Shown: positions 49,104 through 61,110, counted from the first letter of the stretch. The stretch is 64,000 bases of DNA from Lolium rigidum (GCF_022539505.1 NC_061514.1:248112124-248176123), one strand, 5' to 3'. Made by a program: numbers and translations. Notes: generated by a model from the sequence alone, not told the origin.

Positions 49104-51546
49104 GCATCCCCAAGCTTAGTTCTGCTCGTCCCGAGCAGGTAAAACGATAACAAAGATAATTTCTGGAGTGACATGCCATCATAAACTTGATCATACTATT
49201 TGTAAAGCATATGTAGTGAATGCAGCGATCAAAACAATGTATATGACATGGGTAAACAACTGAATCATAAAGCAAAGATTTTTCATGAATAGCACTTCAA
49301 GACAAGCATCAATAAGTCTTGCATAAGAGTTAACTCATAAAGCAATAATTCAAAGTAAAGGCAATGAAGCAACACAATGGAAGATTAAGTTTCAGCGGTT
49401 GCTTTCAACTTGTAACATGTATATCTCATGGATAGTTGTCAATGCAGAGCAATATAACAAATGCAATAAGCAAGTATGTAAGAATCAATGCACAGTTCAC
49501 ACAAGTGTTTGCTTCTTGAGGTGGAGAGAAATAGGTGAACTGACTCAACAATAAAAGTAAAAGAATGGTCCTTCAAAGAGGAAATCATCGATTGCTATAT
49601 TTGTGCTAGAGCTTTGATTTTGAAAACATAAAGAGAGAATAAAAGTAAAGTTTTGAGAGGTGTATGTTGTTGTCAACGAATGGTAGCGGGTACTCTAACC
49701 CCCTTGCCGTACAAACCTTCAAAGAGCGGCTCCCATTTTATTTTATTTTTGGATGGCACTCCTTCCAACCTTTCTTTCACAAACCATGGCTAACCGAATC
49801 CTCGGGTGCCCGCCAACAATCTCATACCATGAAGGAGTACCTTTTTATTTTAGTTTTATTATGATGACACTCCTCCCAACCTTTGCTTACACAAGCCATG
49901 GCTAACCGAATCCTTCGGGTGCCGTCCAACAATCACATACCATGGAGGAGTGTCTATTTTTGTTAATTAATTTGGGACTGGGAATCCCATTGCCAGCTCT
50001 TTTTGCAAAATTATTGGATAAGCGGATGAAGCCACTAGTCCATTGGTGAAAGTTGCCCAACAAGATTGAAAGATAAACACCACATACTTCCTCATGAGCT
50101 ATAAAACATTGACACAAATAAGAGGTAATAAATTTTGAATTGTTTAAAGGTAGCACTCAAGCAATTTACTTTGGAATGGCGGGAAATACCATGTAGTAGG
50201 TAGGTATGGTGGACACAAATGGCATAGTGTTGGCTCAAGTATTTGGATGCATGAGAAGTATTCCCTCTCGATACAAGGTTTAGGCTAGCAAGGTTTATTT
50301 GAAACAAACACAAGGATGAACTGGTGCAGCAAAACTCACATAAAAGACATATTGAAAACATTATAAGACTCTACACCGTCTTCCTTGTTGTTCAAAACTC
50401 AATACTAGAAACTATCTAGACTTTAGAGAGACCAATTATGCAAACCAAATTTTAGCATGCTCTATGTATTCTTCACTAATAGGTGCAAAGTATATGATGC
50501 AAGAGCTTAAACATGAGCACAACAATTGCCAAGTATCACATTACCCAAGACATTATAGCAATTACTACATGTATCATTTTCCAATTCCAACCATATAACA
50601 ATTTAACGAAGAGGAAACTTCGCCATGAATATTATGAGCTAAGAACACATGTGTTCATATGAACCAGCGGAGCGTGTCTCTCTCCCACACAAGCATGATG
50701 TAATCCAATTTATTCAAACAAAAACAAAAACAAAAGCACACAGACGCTCCAAGTAAAGCACATAAGATGTGACCGAATAAAAATATAGTTTCAGGGGAGG
50801 AACCCGATAATGTTGTCGATGAAGAAGGGGATGCCTTGGGCATCCCCAAGCTTAGACGCTTGAGTCTTCTTGATATATGCAGGGGTGAACCACCGGGTGC
50901 ATCCCCAAGCTTAGAGCTTTCACTCTTCTTGATCGTAGTATATCATCCTCCTCTCTTGACCCTTGAAAACTTCCTCCACACCAAACTCGAAACAACTCAT
51001 TAGAGGGTTAGTGCACAATATAAATTGACATATTCAGAGGTGACACAATCATTCTTAACACTTCTGGACATTGCATAATGCTACTGGACATTAGTGGATC
51101 AAAGAAATTCATCCAACATAGCGAAAGAGGCAATGCGAAATAAAAGGCAGAATCTGTCAAAACAGAATAGTTCGTATTGACGAATTTTAAAATGGCACCA
51201 GACTTGCTCAAATGAAAATGCTCAAATTGAATGAAAGTTGCGTACATATCTGAGGATCATGCACGTAAATTGGCATAATTTTCTGAGCTTCCTGCAGGGC
51301 AGTGGGCTCAGATTCGTGACAGCAAAGAAATCTGGAACTGCGCAGTAATCCAAATCTAGTACTTACTTTTCTATCAACGGCTTAACTTGGCACAACAAAA
51401 CTCAAAACTAAGATAAGGAGGGGTTGCTACAGTAGTAAACAACTTCCAAGACACAAATATAAAACAAAGTACTGTAGCAAAATAACACATGGGTTATCTC
51501 CCAAGAAGTTCTTTTCTTTATAGCCATTAAGATGGGCTCAGCAGTT
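49104..51546 (-). other. Element B 3' internal non-coding region with polypurine tract
   Basis: Polypurine tract AAGCTTGGGGATG on the minus strand at 49105-49117. The rest is non-coding; 49500-50360 matches element E 5640-6540, including a short frame (NLASLNLVSRGNTSHAS) also visible in A and E but with no ATG-to-stop gene. Confidence 0.65.
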
Positions 51547-52290
51547 TTAATGATGCACTCGCAAGAGATAGTATGTGAAGCAAAAGAGAGCATCAAGAGG
51601 CAAATTCAAAACACATTTAAGTCTAACATGCTTCCTATGCATAGGAATCTTGTAAATAAACAAGTTCATGAAGAGCAAAGTAACAAGCATAGGAAGATAA
51701 AACAAGTGTAGCATCAAAAATTTCAGCACATAGAGAGGTGTTTTAGTAACATGAAAATTTCTACAACCATATTTTCCTCTCTCATAATAACTTTCAGTAG
51801 CATCATGAGCAAACTCAACAATATAACTATCACATAAAGCATTCTTATCATGAGTCTCATGCATAAAATTATTACTCTCCACATAAGCATAATCAATTTT
51901 ATTAGTTGTAGTGGGAGCAAATTCAACAAAGTAGCTATCATTATTATTCTCATCATCAAATATAGGAGGCATATTGTAATCATAATCAAATTCACTCTCC
52001 ATAGTAGGTGGCACCAAAAGACCACTATCATTATCATCATCAGAAATAGGAGGCAAAGTATCATCAAAGAAAATTTTCTCCTCAATGCTTGGGGGACTAA
52101 AAATATCATGAAAACCAGCTTCCCCAAGCTTAGAACTTTCTATATCATTATCAACAATGGTGTTCAAAGCGTTCATACTAATATTACTACCAGCATGCAA
52201 ACAAGATTACATAGGTTTTTAATTTTCGCATCAAACAATCCATGTTTTAAATCAGGAAATAGAATAAGAAGCTCACTCTTGTACATTATG
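51547..52290 (-). pseudogene. Element B copy of the conserved unknown ORF
   Basis: 217 residues are open from 52200 to 51547, about 90% identical to residues 30-245 of the element A ORF, with the same acidic middle and hydrophobic C-terminus. The start region to about 52290 is also present but the frame is lost at an A run near 52220 (five A where element A has six). A homopolymer error in the assembly could explain that, so the ORF may be intact. Confidence 0.65.
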
Positions 52291-52421
52291 CCAAACTAGT
52301 GTAAACAAGAAACAACAAGATGCAATTGCAGGATCTAAAGGAAATAGCTTCGAGCACACACACGACGGCGCCGGAAAAATACTTTACCTGAGACCGTAGT
52401 ATGAGTGCCTTTTTACCTTTC

Positions 52422-52439
52422 CTCCCCGGCAACGGCGCC
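52422..52439 (-). other. Primer binding site of element B
   Basis: Minus strand GGCGCCGTTGCCGGGGAG, 11 bases from the 5' LTR; matches those of A and E. Confidence 0.78.
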
Positions 52440-52450
52440 GGAAAAGTGCT

Positions 52451-54200
52451 TGATGTCTACGTTCCCCCTCCTTTCCTGTAGACAGTGTTGGGCCTCCAAG
52501 AGCGAGAGGTTTGTAGAACAGCAGCAAGTTTCCCTTAAGTGGATACCCAAGGTTTATCGAACTCGGGGAGGAAGAGGTCAAAGATATCCCTCTCATGCAA
52601 CCCCGCAACCACAAAGCAAGAAGTCTTTTGTGTCCCCAACACACCTAATAGGTGCACTAGTTCGGCGAAGAGATAGTGAAATACAGGTGGTATGAATAAG
52701 TATGAGCAGTAGCAACGGTGCCGTAAAAGTGCTTGGCGTGTAGTTGATGGTGGTGGTATTGCAGCAGATAGTAACGCAAGTAAAACAGTAAACAAGCAGT
52801 AGTAACGCAAGTAGTAGCTCAGCGAGCAGTAGTAAACAAGCAGTAGTAACTCAGCAGTATTTAGGAACAAGGCCTAGGGATTACACTTTCACTAGTGGAC
52901 ACTCTCAACATTGATCACATAACGGAACAGATAAATGCATACTCTACACTTTTGTTGGATGATGAACATATTGCGTAGGATTACACGAACCCTCAATGCC
53001 GGAGTTAACAAGCTCCACAATAATGCTCATGTTTAAGTAACCTTTAGTGTAAGATAGATCAACGAGACTAAACCAAGTACTAGCATAGCATGCACACTTG
53101 TCACCTTCATGCATATGTAGGAGGAATAGATCACATCAATATTATCATAGCAATAGTTAACTCCATAATCTACAAGAGATCATGATCATAGCATAAACCA
53201 AGTACTAACACGGTGCACGCACTGTCACCTTTGCACACATGCAGGAGGAATAAAACTACTTTAATAACACATCACTAGAGTAGCACATAGATAAATTGTG
53301 ATACAACATGCCGCAATCATAAAGAGATATAAATAAGCACTTCACTACGCCATTCAACAGTGAATAAGTATTCTCGTGAAATCTAGCCTAAGAGACCCAC
53401 ACGGTGCACACACTGTCACCTTTACACACGTGGGACGAGGAGTCTCCGGAGATCACATAAGTAAAACTCACTTGACTAGCATAATGACATCTAGATTACA
53501 AGCATCATCATATGAATCTCAATCATGTAGGACAGCTCATGAGATTATTGTATTGAAACACATAGGAGAGAGATGAACCACATAGCTACCGGTGCAGCCC
53601 CGAGCCTCGATGGAGAACTACTCCCTCCTCATGGGAGCAGCAGCGGTGATGAAGATGGCGGTGGAGATGGCAGCGGTGTCGATGGAGAAGCCTTCCGGGG
53701 CACTTCCCCGCTCCGGCGGGTGCCGGAACGGAGACTCCTGTCCCCCGGATCTTGGCTTCGCGATGGCGGCGGCTCCGGCAGGTTTCCGTGGGTTTCGTCA
53801 ATTGTTATCGGGTTTTCTGATCCAGGGGCTTTTTATAGGCGGAGGCGGCGCGGAGAAGGTCGAAGGGGGCCCACACCCTAGGGGGCGCGCCCCCCCTTGG
53901 CCGCGCCGGGGTAGGGTTTGGTGGCCTCGTGGCCCCCTCTCGATCCCTCTCGTGTGTTCTGGATGCTTCCGGGATTCTAAGATCTTTGGCGTTGATTTCG
54001 TCCGATTCCGAGAATATTTCGTTACTAGGATTTACGAAACCAAAAACAGCAGAAAACAGGAACTGGCACTTCGGCATCTTGTTAATAGGTTAGTTCCAGA
54101 AAATGCACGAATATGACATAAAGTGTGCATAAAACATGTAGATAACATCAATAATGTGGCATGGAACACAAGAAATTATCGATACGTTGGAGACGTATCA
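52451..54200 (-). repeat. Element B 5' LTR (right)
   Basis: Pairs with 47356-49103. The minus strand has TATAAAAA at 53830-53837, a good promoter candidate. Several sites differ from the left LTR only by CAG/CGAG or CTG/CTCG (53063-53066, 53373-53376). Confidence 0.92.
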
Positions 54201-54205
54201 CTGGG

Positions 54206-54484
54206 CAAAGCACTTTTCTGGTGCTGTTGCTACTACTTATTCATACCACCTGTATTTCACTATCTCTTCGCCGAACTAGTGCACCTATTAGGTGTGTTGG
54301 GGACACAAGAGACTTCTTGCTTTGTGGTTGCGGGGTTGCATGAGAGGGATATCTTTGACCTCTTCCTCCCTGAGTTCGATAAACCTTGGGTGATCCACTT
54401 AAGGGAAACTTGCTGCTGTTCTACAAACCTCTGCTCTTGGAGGCCCAACACTGTCTACAAGAATAGAAGCTCCCGTAGACATCA
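54206..54484 (+). repeat. Element A 3' LTR, second part
   Basis: Continues the LTR interrupted at 47355; ends GTAGACATCA and is followed by the target duplication GCCCA. Confidence 0.9.
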
Positions 54485-57181
54485 GCCCAGCATCTTCCAA
54501 CTGTCCGCAAAGGGCGCAATTGCCCGAGGCAGGGCCATGGCGAGTCGCGATCTGTTGGCTTGATGGTAATCTATCAATGATGAGCTGCCAAGCGAAAATC
54601 TTGATCTTCAGGGGTACCTTGGCTGACCAAACATCCTTATGATGCGCAACCGTCGCCCCTTGCGAGAGCTTGGCGTACAGCGATTGCACCGAGAAAGTAC
54701 CCGAGGGTTCTAAGTGCCAGGCCACCTTGTCCTTAGCGCTAGAGAGGGTGAAGGGCTCCACCAGCATCCCAAGGTCTATCCACTGCCGCCTTCCTTCCGG
54801 ACTAAGGGAGCGCCGGAAGGTGATGAAGAGCTCCCCAGTTTCCAGGGCCTCAGCCACCGAAAGGTTAGGATTGTCACATATGTTAAAAAGATCAGGGAAG
54901 CGCTCTTTGATGGGTTGTTCACTGCACCACCAGTCGGTCCAGAAGAACATGCGTCGACCATCCCCAATGATGTGTTTCGCACCAAGCTTGAAGAAATGCT
55001 TAATTTTATGCAAGCTTTTCCAAAATTGCGAGGCCCCTTGCCCTGAGCCCTCGAACAGATTATCGGCGTCGCGATATTTGGCTCTGATGATCTTCGCCCA
55101 AATCGAAGCCTCATCCTGGTAAAGCTTCCAAATCCATTTGGACAGAAGGGCAATGTTCATCTTTTTGGAGTTAAGCAGGCCTAAACCCCCCGCAGATTTC
55201 GGCCGGCAGACCGCAGGCCAGTTAACCATATGGTACTTGCGTTTATTGCCCGCTCCTTCCCAGAAGAACTTGGAGCGATGTGAGTCGAATCTAGCATGAA
55301 TCCCGTCATGCAGGAGAAAGAGGCCCATGGCGAAGATGGGAATACTGTCCAGGCAAGCGTTTGCCAGAATCAATCTGCCCCCGGAAGTAAGGAGTTTACT
55401 CAACCACGGTTCAGTTCTACCAGCGAGCTTGCGTACCAAAAACAGCCATTGTTCCAGGCGGAGCTTTCTGTCCGAAATAGGGAGCCCCAAATACATAAAA
55501 GGAAAGGCTCCCCGTTTGCAATTAAGCTTATTCGCAATACGATGTTGTTCTTCTGGGGGTTGGCCCATCACGATTACTTCACTCTTATGATAGTTGATCT
55601 TCAGGCCTGACATGTCTTCAAAGCACATCAACAGAAATTTGAGGTTGGCGATGTTTTCTTCCGAGTTTTGGATGAGGATGAGCGTATCGTCCGCGTACTG
55701 GAGGTGGGAGATCCCACCAGGAATCAAGTGGGGGACCACACCCTGTAAGTGTCCTGCCGCCCCCGCGGCAGAGAGAATACCAGATAGTGCCTCGCCAATG
55801 AAATTAAACAGGAGAGGAGATAGCGGATCCCCTGGCGTACCCCTCTTTTGTTCCTGAAGTATGGGCCTATAACGCCGTTAATGGAGATGGCGGTTTGTCC
55901 ACCGGAGACAAGTTGCAGCACTCTGTGGATATAAGCTTCTTCAAACCCTTTGCACCGAAGCACTTCCCCCAGGAAGTCCCGGTTGACCCGGTCGTAAGCC
56001 TTCTCGAAATCAAGCTTGAGGAGGATACCTCCTAGCTTCTTGGAGCGCAGCTCATGAACAATTTCAATAAGCGCCAGCGGTCCTTCAAGCAAGTTTCTCC
56101 CTTTAATGAAGGCCGTTTGATTGAGACTTATCGTCTTATGAGCAATGGGGTCTAGACGGTACGCAAACGCCTTGGAGACGATTTTGAAAATCACGTTGAT
56201 GAGAGCGATTGGACGAAACTGCGAGACTAAGTCCGCCCCAGGGACTTTGGGAATTAAGGTAAGGATGGCGAAGTTCAGCCGTGAGATATCAATGCGACCG
56301 AGCATGAAATCATTAAGGATGTGGAGTACCCCGAGTCTGACATTGGGCCAGAAGCGTTTGAAGAAAAGCACAGGGAAGCCGTCAGGGCCAGGAGCCGTAT
56401 CGGATTTCATCTCCCGCACGACAGACTCCAACTCCTCCTCCGAGAAGGTGATCATGAGCTGGTTGTTATCATCAGTTGACACTTGAGCAGTGGGAGGCCA
56501 AGTCCTAGGAGACAGACCACAGGAACGGCTCCCTGCCGATCCGAGAAGGTCACGGTAGAACTCGTAAATCGCAGTTTGAATCTTCCTGGGGTCGTTGGTG
56601 GTTTCGTTCCCAAGGTTGAGAGAAGAAATCGTACATTTTCTTCTCCTACCGTTGGCCACCGCGTGAAAATACGCCGTATTCGCATCACCTTGGAGTGCCC
56701 ATTTGACCCTTCCTCTTTGGCGCCAATATTCCTCCTCCGAACTAACGATTTGCAGGAGTTGGTCTTCGAGATAGTATCTTTGTGCCCACTCCTCCTCAAC
56801 CAAGCCAGTAGTATCTGCCTGTACGTCAAGCTGCATAATTTGGGCCATCAGGTTCTCTTTCTCTTGTTTGCTGTCCACTCGCAGGTTTTGGGCCCAACCC
56901 CGGAGGTGTTGACGCAGTGAACCAGACATAAACTGCCACCAGTCTATGATATCACGGCCACCCACCTTGGAGGAGAGATTGCACCAGGTGTTTTGAAGCA
57001 TGGGAAGGAACTCCTGGCGTTCGAACCACCCAGTTTCGAAGAAGAAGCGGCTACTTCGCTCCGGCAGCCCTTCCCCGGAGTTGAAGATGAGCGGGGTATG
57101 ATCGGAGCCCAAGCTCGTCTCAGCAGAAAGCGTGCATAATGGAAAGAAACTTTCCATGGTTCCCCGAAGCGTGCAGAGGTA

Positions 57182-57611
57182 GTATACTCGAAGATGCCAG
57201 ATAGATATTTCATACTCCCGATTCCCTGAAAATGTTCCGACTCACATCACTAGGATTCCAGATTTCTGTGTTGTCACTGTTACTAATTAACCCAAAGTGC
57301 CACTTCAGTCTCATTCGAGAGCATCACAATGCAGGATCCATTATCAATGGCTGAAACTAGAAGTCACTGTGAATTTTGTAATTTCAAGACGCCTGAGGAT
57401 AGACAGACCCGAAAGCTCGAAGAAACAGATAGCCAACACAAGTATACAACTAGTGAATTACATAGGGAATGTTTACCATTACATAAGCAACAAGCCAAAA
57501 ACATATACTCTGAAGACGCCGGATAGATATTTCATACTCCTGATTTGCTGAACATGTCACGACTCGTATAACTTGGATTCCTGAAAGAGAGGATGCCGAA
57601 ACCGACAACAT
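57182..57611. repeat. Duplicated 3' flank of AAA gene 3
   Basis: 57188-57260 (GATGCCAGATAGATATTTCA...) repeats at 57512-57590 (GACGCCGGATAGATATTTCA...), and 57436-57505 repeats 39950-40035. So this flank contains a tandem duplicate; the left copy was later split by the MITE and LINE-2. Confidence 0.75.
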
Positions 57612-59139
57612 TTACTTCATTTCCTTCTCTGGTGCTGCTTGGTCGTTCTTGATTTCTGTCACTTTCCTTATCCCACCACGCCTCTGCTTGTTTTGGAGGA
57701 ATTTCACAAGCCCTGGCATCGCAGTCTCGACGTCCTCGCTCCGTAGCAGCATCTCGGACACCTCAGCGGGGGTCGCCTCCACCTTGGTTAGCAGAGCTTG
57801 TATCTCCGGGAACAGAGCATGGTCGTCCACATCGAAGTAGTTGTGGGCTAGCGTCTGGAATGCTTCCCAGCCGCAGTAGCCCATGTGGATGTGCATGTCC
57901 ATGCGCCCCGGCCGCAGCAACGCCGGGTCGAGGCGGTCCTTGTAGTTGGTGGTGAAGATGATGATGCGCTCCTCGCCGCTGGTGGACCAGAGCCCGTCGA
58001 TGAAGTTGAGCAGCCCGGAAAGAGTTATGTTGTGCTGGCGGTAAGCTCCCATGTCGTGCATTTCGTCGTCATCGTTGTCGTCGTCTGTGGCGATGGAGTT
58101 GTTGTCGCCATCGGCCGGCGGCTTGGGTGTCTTGCGCTTTTCCCTTGATTTGGCGTCGAAGCAGCAGTCAATGTCCTCGATGACGAGGATGGACTTATTG
58201 GGCATGTCCATGAGCAGCCTGTGAAGATTTGAGTTGTCGTACACCTTGGAGAGATCGAGGTCGTAGAGGTTGAACCTGAGGTAGTTAGCCATGGCAGCGA
58301 CCAGGCTTGACTTGCCGGTGCCGGGCGGGCCGTAGAGAAGGTAGCCGCGCTTCCACGCCTTGCCGATCCGCAGGTAGTACTCCTTCCGCTTGAGGAACCG
58401 GTCGATGTCGTCGATGATGGCCTGCTTCAGGGACAGGTCCATGGCGAGGGTGTCGAACGTGGCCGGGTGGTGGTGGTTGATGCCGTTCCAGCCCCCCTCG
58501 TTGAGGAAGATCTTGAGCGAGCGGTCTTGCCGCTGCAGCTGCTCCGCGGTGGACATGACGAACGGCACGTACCTCTCAAGCGCGCTGTCCGTGTGCTCCG
58601 CGAAGAAGCTGAGCTCCAGGGTGGTCTCGCGGGGACCCCAGTGGCCTCCGCCGTCCTTGTTGTCGTCGGTGCCGGCCGACGTCCACGTGAACACGGCCGT
58701 CAAAGGTGTCGGTGGTTGAGCCCCCTGGCTCCATGCGCAGGCTTGTGCTCCAGCTGCTGCTCCCGTCGGTCTCCTTGTCCTTAGAGCGCGCGACGCAGAG
58801 CCGGCGCATGGTGCGTGGGTCGATGACGCTGGCCAGGTACGTGAGCGCCGCGGAGAAGAGGTGGTTCTCGGTGTTGAACTCGACGTTGCGGCGGATGACG
58901 ACGGTGTTGGTCTCGCGGTGCTTCTTGTCGCGGGTGCGGCCGAGGCGGGCGCGCACCAGCTCCGCGCCCCAGCGCACCGCGGCGCGCAGCTCGTCGGGCA
59001 GGAGCTCCCGCGCCATGCCGCGCGCCAGCATCACGTACGCGGCCGCCGTGGCCACCGTGGTCACCGCCTTCTTGTACGCGTCCACGACCCTCTTTCCCTC
59101 CGGCGAAGACGGGATAATCGCTAGTGGCAGATGATCCAT
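57612..59139 (-). pseudogene. BCS1-like AAA-ATPase gene 3, one frameshift
   Basis: Third paralogue. ATG at 59139 (MDHLPLA, aligned to MDYLP of genes 1 and 2). The first 150 residues match the N-terminal anchor and AAA-associated domain. Near 58693-58700 (GGCCGT after the [10 protein letters not shown] motif) an extra base shifts the frame; the second frame then carries Walker A GPPGTGKS near 58325, Walker B ILVIEDID near 58180 with a Lys/Asp-rich insertion after it, TTN, and [11 protein letters not shown] near 57910. The span is 1528 bases, one more than a multiple of three, so a single insertion explains it; removal would give about 508 residues. No other damage, so an assembly error or a very recent mutation is possible. 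Confidence 0.85.
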
Positions 59140-59249
59140 GGCGCTACTCAGTAGTACTGACACGGCCTGTCTTGTGTTCTGCGTGTGGTATGAGCCTACA
59201 CCGATGATCGTTCAAATGCTCGCGTGCCAAGAATCTCAGTCTCTCTTCC

Positions 59250-59257
59250 CTTTTATA
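59250..59257 (-). promoter_or_regulatory. TATA box of AAA gene 3
   Basis: Minus strand TATAAAAG, 111 bp upstream of the ATG at 59139, the same distance as in gene 2 (104 bp). Confidence 0.65.
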
Positions 59258-59299
59258 GTCAGAGGTGATTAAGCGGCAAACGCCAACGCTTGAAGGCAC

Positions 59300-60794
59300 C
59301 CACCTCATACTCCTCTCAACGTCACAAGGAGGATTTGGAGCAGATGTGTTATTAGAGACAAGTGATTGATATCCATTGAAATAAGAGACGGTAGGCCACA
59401 TGGACATGAAGATGGACCACGCTGCAGATCTGAACTCCACTAGCGTGTATGAGATATAGGAACAAAATAGTGAAAATATGTAGAATTCATATGACCTAAG
59501 TGGATTACATCCTGTACTTAAACTTGGAATTGAGTGTCAAAAGAAAAACTTGAATTAATGCCTATTTCGTCCATGTACTCTCCAAATATCTATTTTCGGT
59601 CCCTGAACACTCCTTTATGCTCCACTTTGGGCAATACCCTGATTTCATTGAATATCTAGTACGTATGAACAGCGCGCGACACAGAGGCAAGATGGTCTGG
59701 TTGTTTTGTTTTTTCAGATCTTGCCTAGCTCAACGGCGTTATTCTTTCAGTGGTAGGTGATGTGTCCGTCAACAGCGAGGTGTTTATTATGACTTCGTTA
59801 ATCTCAAAATTTGCCAGCTTAGGCTCTCGAAGGTGCTCACAAGGCTATAGTTCATATGCATGCGTTTATAGGAGTGAGTGTCCATACGTGTGGGTGAGTG
59901 TAATGTGTTATTTATAAAAGCTCTTCTTGTCCAATAAAACATACACATTTGGTACTCAATCTTTCATCATCAACTCCGAGAGAGAAATATATCGTTGCGA
60001 GAGCGACCGGTGACCGACTTATAGGTTGCTTGCTCTTCACAATGAGACACCGCAAATAATAAATGGTTAAGTGCACCACAAATGCACAATTTTTTTTAAA
60101 ATTTCCAAGCTACGTGGGTAGCAATAGCGTGATCTTTGAGTTCGTTTATAAGATTAGGGTTTTATGGCGGCTTTTTCGATTAACATGATAAAATTTGAGG
60201 TGTTTTTGATACTTTCTTTTGTCAATTCATATGACATCGACGATGTGTTCATTGGAGTGGTTGTCCATGGTGTCTAGCCTATGCAGATGTTCGGTGTTGC
60301 AATTTTGTGGCGCACCGACAACATTTAGGTATTGTGTATCTAATCCCAAGGTATATATGGCATGATAAGACAGTGGCAGTAAAAAGTTGATTAGGAACAT
60401 GTAGCTAGGAAGAAGGCTCACTCTCTTTCACCGTTACGTTGCCGATTGATATGCCCAAGTAAGGCATTGCATCAGATATGAGTTGAGTAGACTGGCCTAC
60501 TTGTAGTCTACGGGTTGGCGTCCACAGGAACAGGGAGCGGTGCAGTTACTAGAATGGGACCCTGTCGGCACACAATGAGCTGGGCACTGGGCAGGGGAGC
60601 TGAACGCTTGACTCCAAGTCTCAAGTCCGCTCGATCTCTACTAAACGTACTGATTAAGGTACCGTTCGGGACGCGTATAAACCAGCGATATGCCCAGTGG
60701 GAAAAGGACGAGAACGGGTATGGCGCGAGACCCTGGTGGCGTAGGCAAGTCACGAGTGAAGCCATGATCACGACTCACGGTCCTTCATCCTCGT
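59300..60794. other. Intergenic, no gene seen
   Basis: Mostly AT-rich without recognised elements. From about 60490 to 60794 the base composition becomes more GC-rich and the sequence resembles coding or LTR sequence, but no domain or terminal structure was recognised. Confidence 0.4.
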
Positions 60795-61110
60795 AAGTCT
60801 TGGCAAAAATTATTGTGGAAAACCGAGAAAGTATGTTGGCTCAAACAGGTTATATCGAAATCTGGAGATTCTTATTTTTAGGATGGTATTATAACAATTA
60901 AGAAGTACTTTCTTTCGTATGGTTCTTTCACCATCGGGGGGTCGGAGATAAGATTCTGGAAGGATAAATGGTTGTGAGGAACCACCCTTCAAGAACACTA
61001 TTTAGCTTTGTATAACATTGTACGCCATAAAGGTGATACCTTAGCAAAGGTGATGGAAACATCTCAACCGGCTATGATGTTCGCGCGTGATCTGATTGGA
61101 TCTGGTTGGC
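60795..61110 (+). pseudogene. LINE ORF2 remnant, cut by element D
   Basis: A plus-strand frame with stops reads YGSFTIGGSEIRFWKDKWL near 60920-60980 and LYNIVRHKGDTLAKVM near 61005-61050, the stretch between RT and zf-RVT in plant LINEs. It ends abruptly at the LTR of element D (61111). Confidence 0.7.

Larger units (their letters stand above)
47356..54200 (-). mobile_element. Non-autonomous Athila-like LTR element B, inside the 3' LTR of A
   Basis: A close relative of A in opposite orientation. LTRs at 47356-49103 and 52451-54200 (1.75 kb each). Target duplication CCGGG (47351-47355) and CTGGG (54201-54205), one C/T difference. The 3.3-kb internal part has no gag-pol, only the conserved unknown ORF. 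Youngest event in this nest. Confidence 0.93.
40732..54484 (+). mobile_element. Non-autonomous Athila-like LTR element A
   Basis: LTRs at 40732-42451 and 45922-47355 plus 54206-54484 (split by element B). Target duplication GCTCA (40727-40731) and GCCCA (54485-54489), one mismatch. The internal region is only 3.5 kb and has no gag, protease, RT or integrase; it has one conserved ORF of unknown function. Primer site and 3' internal region match element E, so E-type elements probably supply the proteins. It inserted into the zf-RVT codons of LINE-2. Confidence 0.92.
40359..57157 (-). pseudogene. LINE-2 ORF2 (endonuclease tail, reverse transcriptase, zf-RVT)
   Basis: Minus strand. Segment 57157-55724 holds the end of the endonuclease (GSDHTPLIF) and the front of RT (GPDGFPVLFF, DFEKAYDRV, RQG). 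A one-base loss in a G run near 55832 shifts the frame. Segment 55739-54490 continues with catalytic YADD near 55690 and the first Cys pair of zf-RVT (CALCGQLEDA). Element A interrupts here; the last part (EHIFFSC...) resumes at 40726 and stops at 40359-40361. Apart from these breaks the frame is clean, so the copy is young. Confidence 0.88.
40159..57173 (-). mobile_element. L1-type LINE (LINE-2) carrying two nested LTR elements
   Basis: The 3' end is the T run at 40159-40168; the 5' end is at 57173. The target duplication CAGAGGTAGTATAC is perfect (40145-40158 and 57174-57187) and includes the last bases of the Stowaway MITE. Its own sequence is 40159-40731 plus 54490-57173; elements A and B fill the rest. 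It is 5'-truncated within the endonuclease. Confidence 0.93.
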
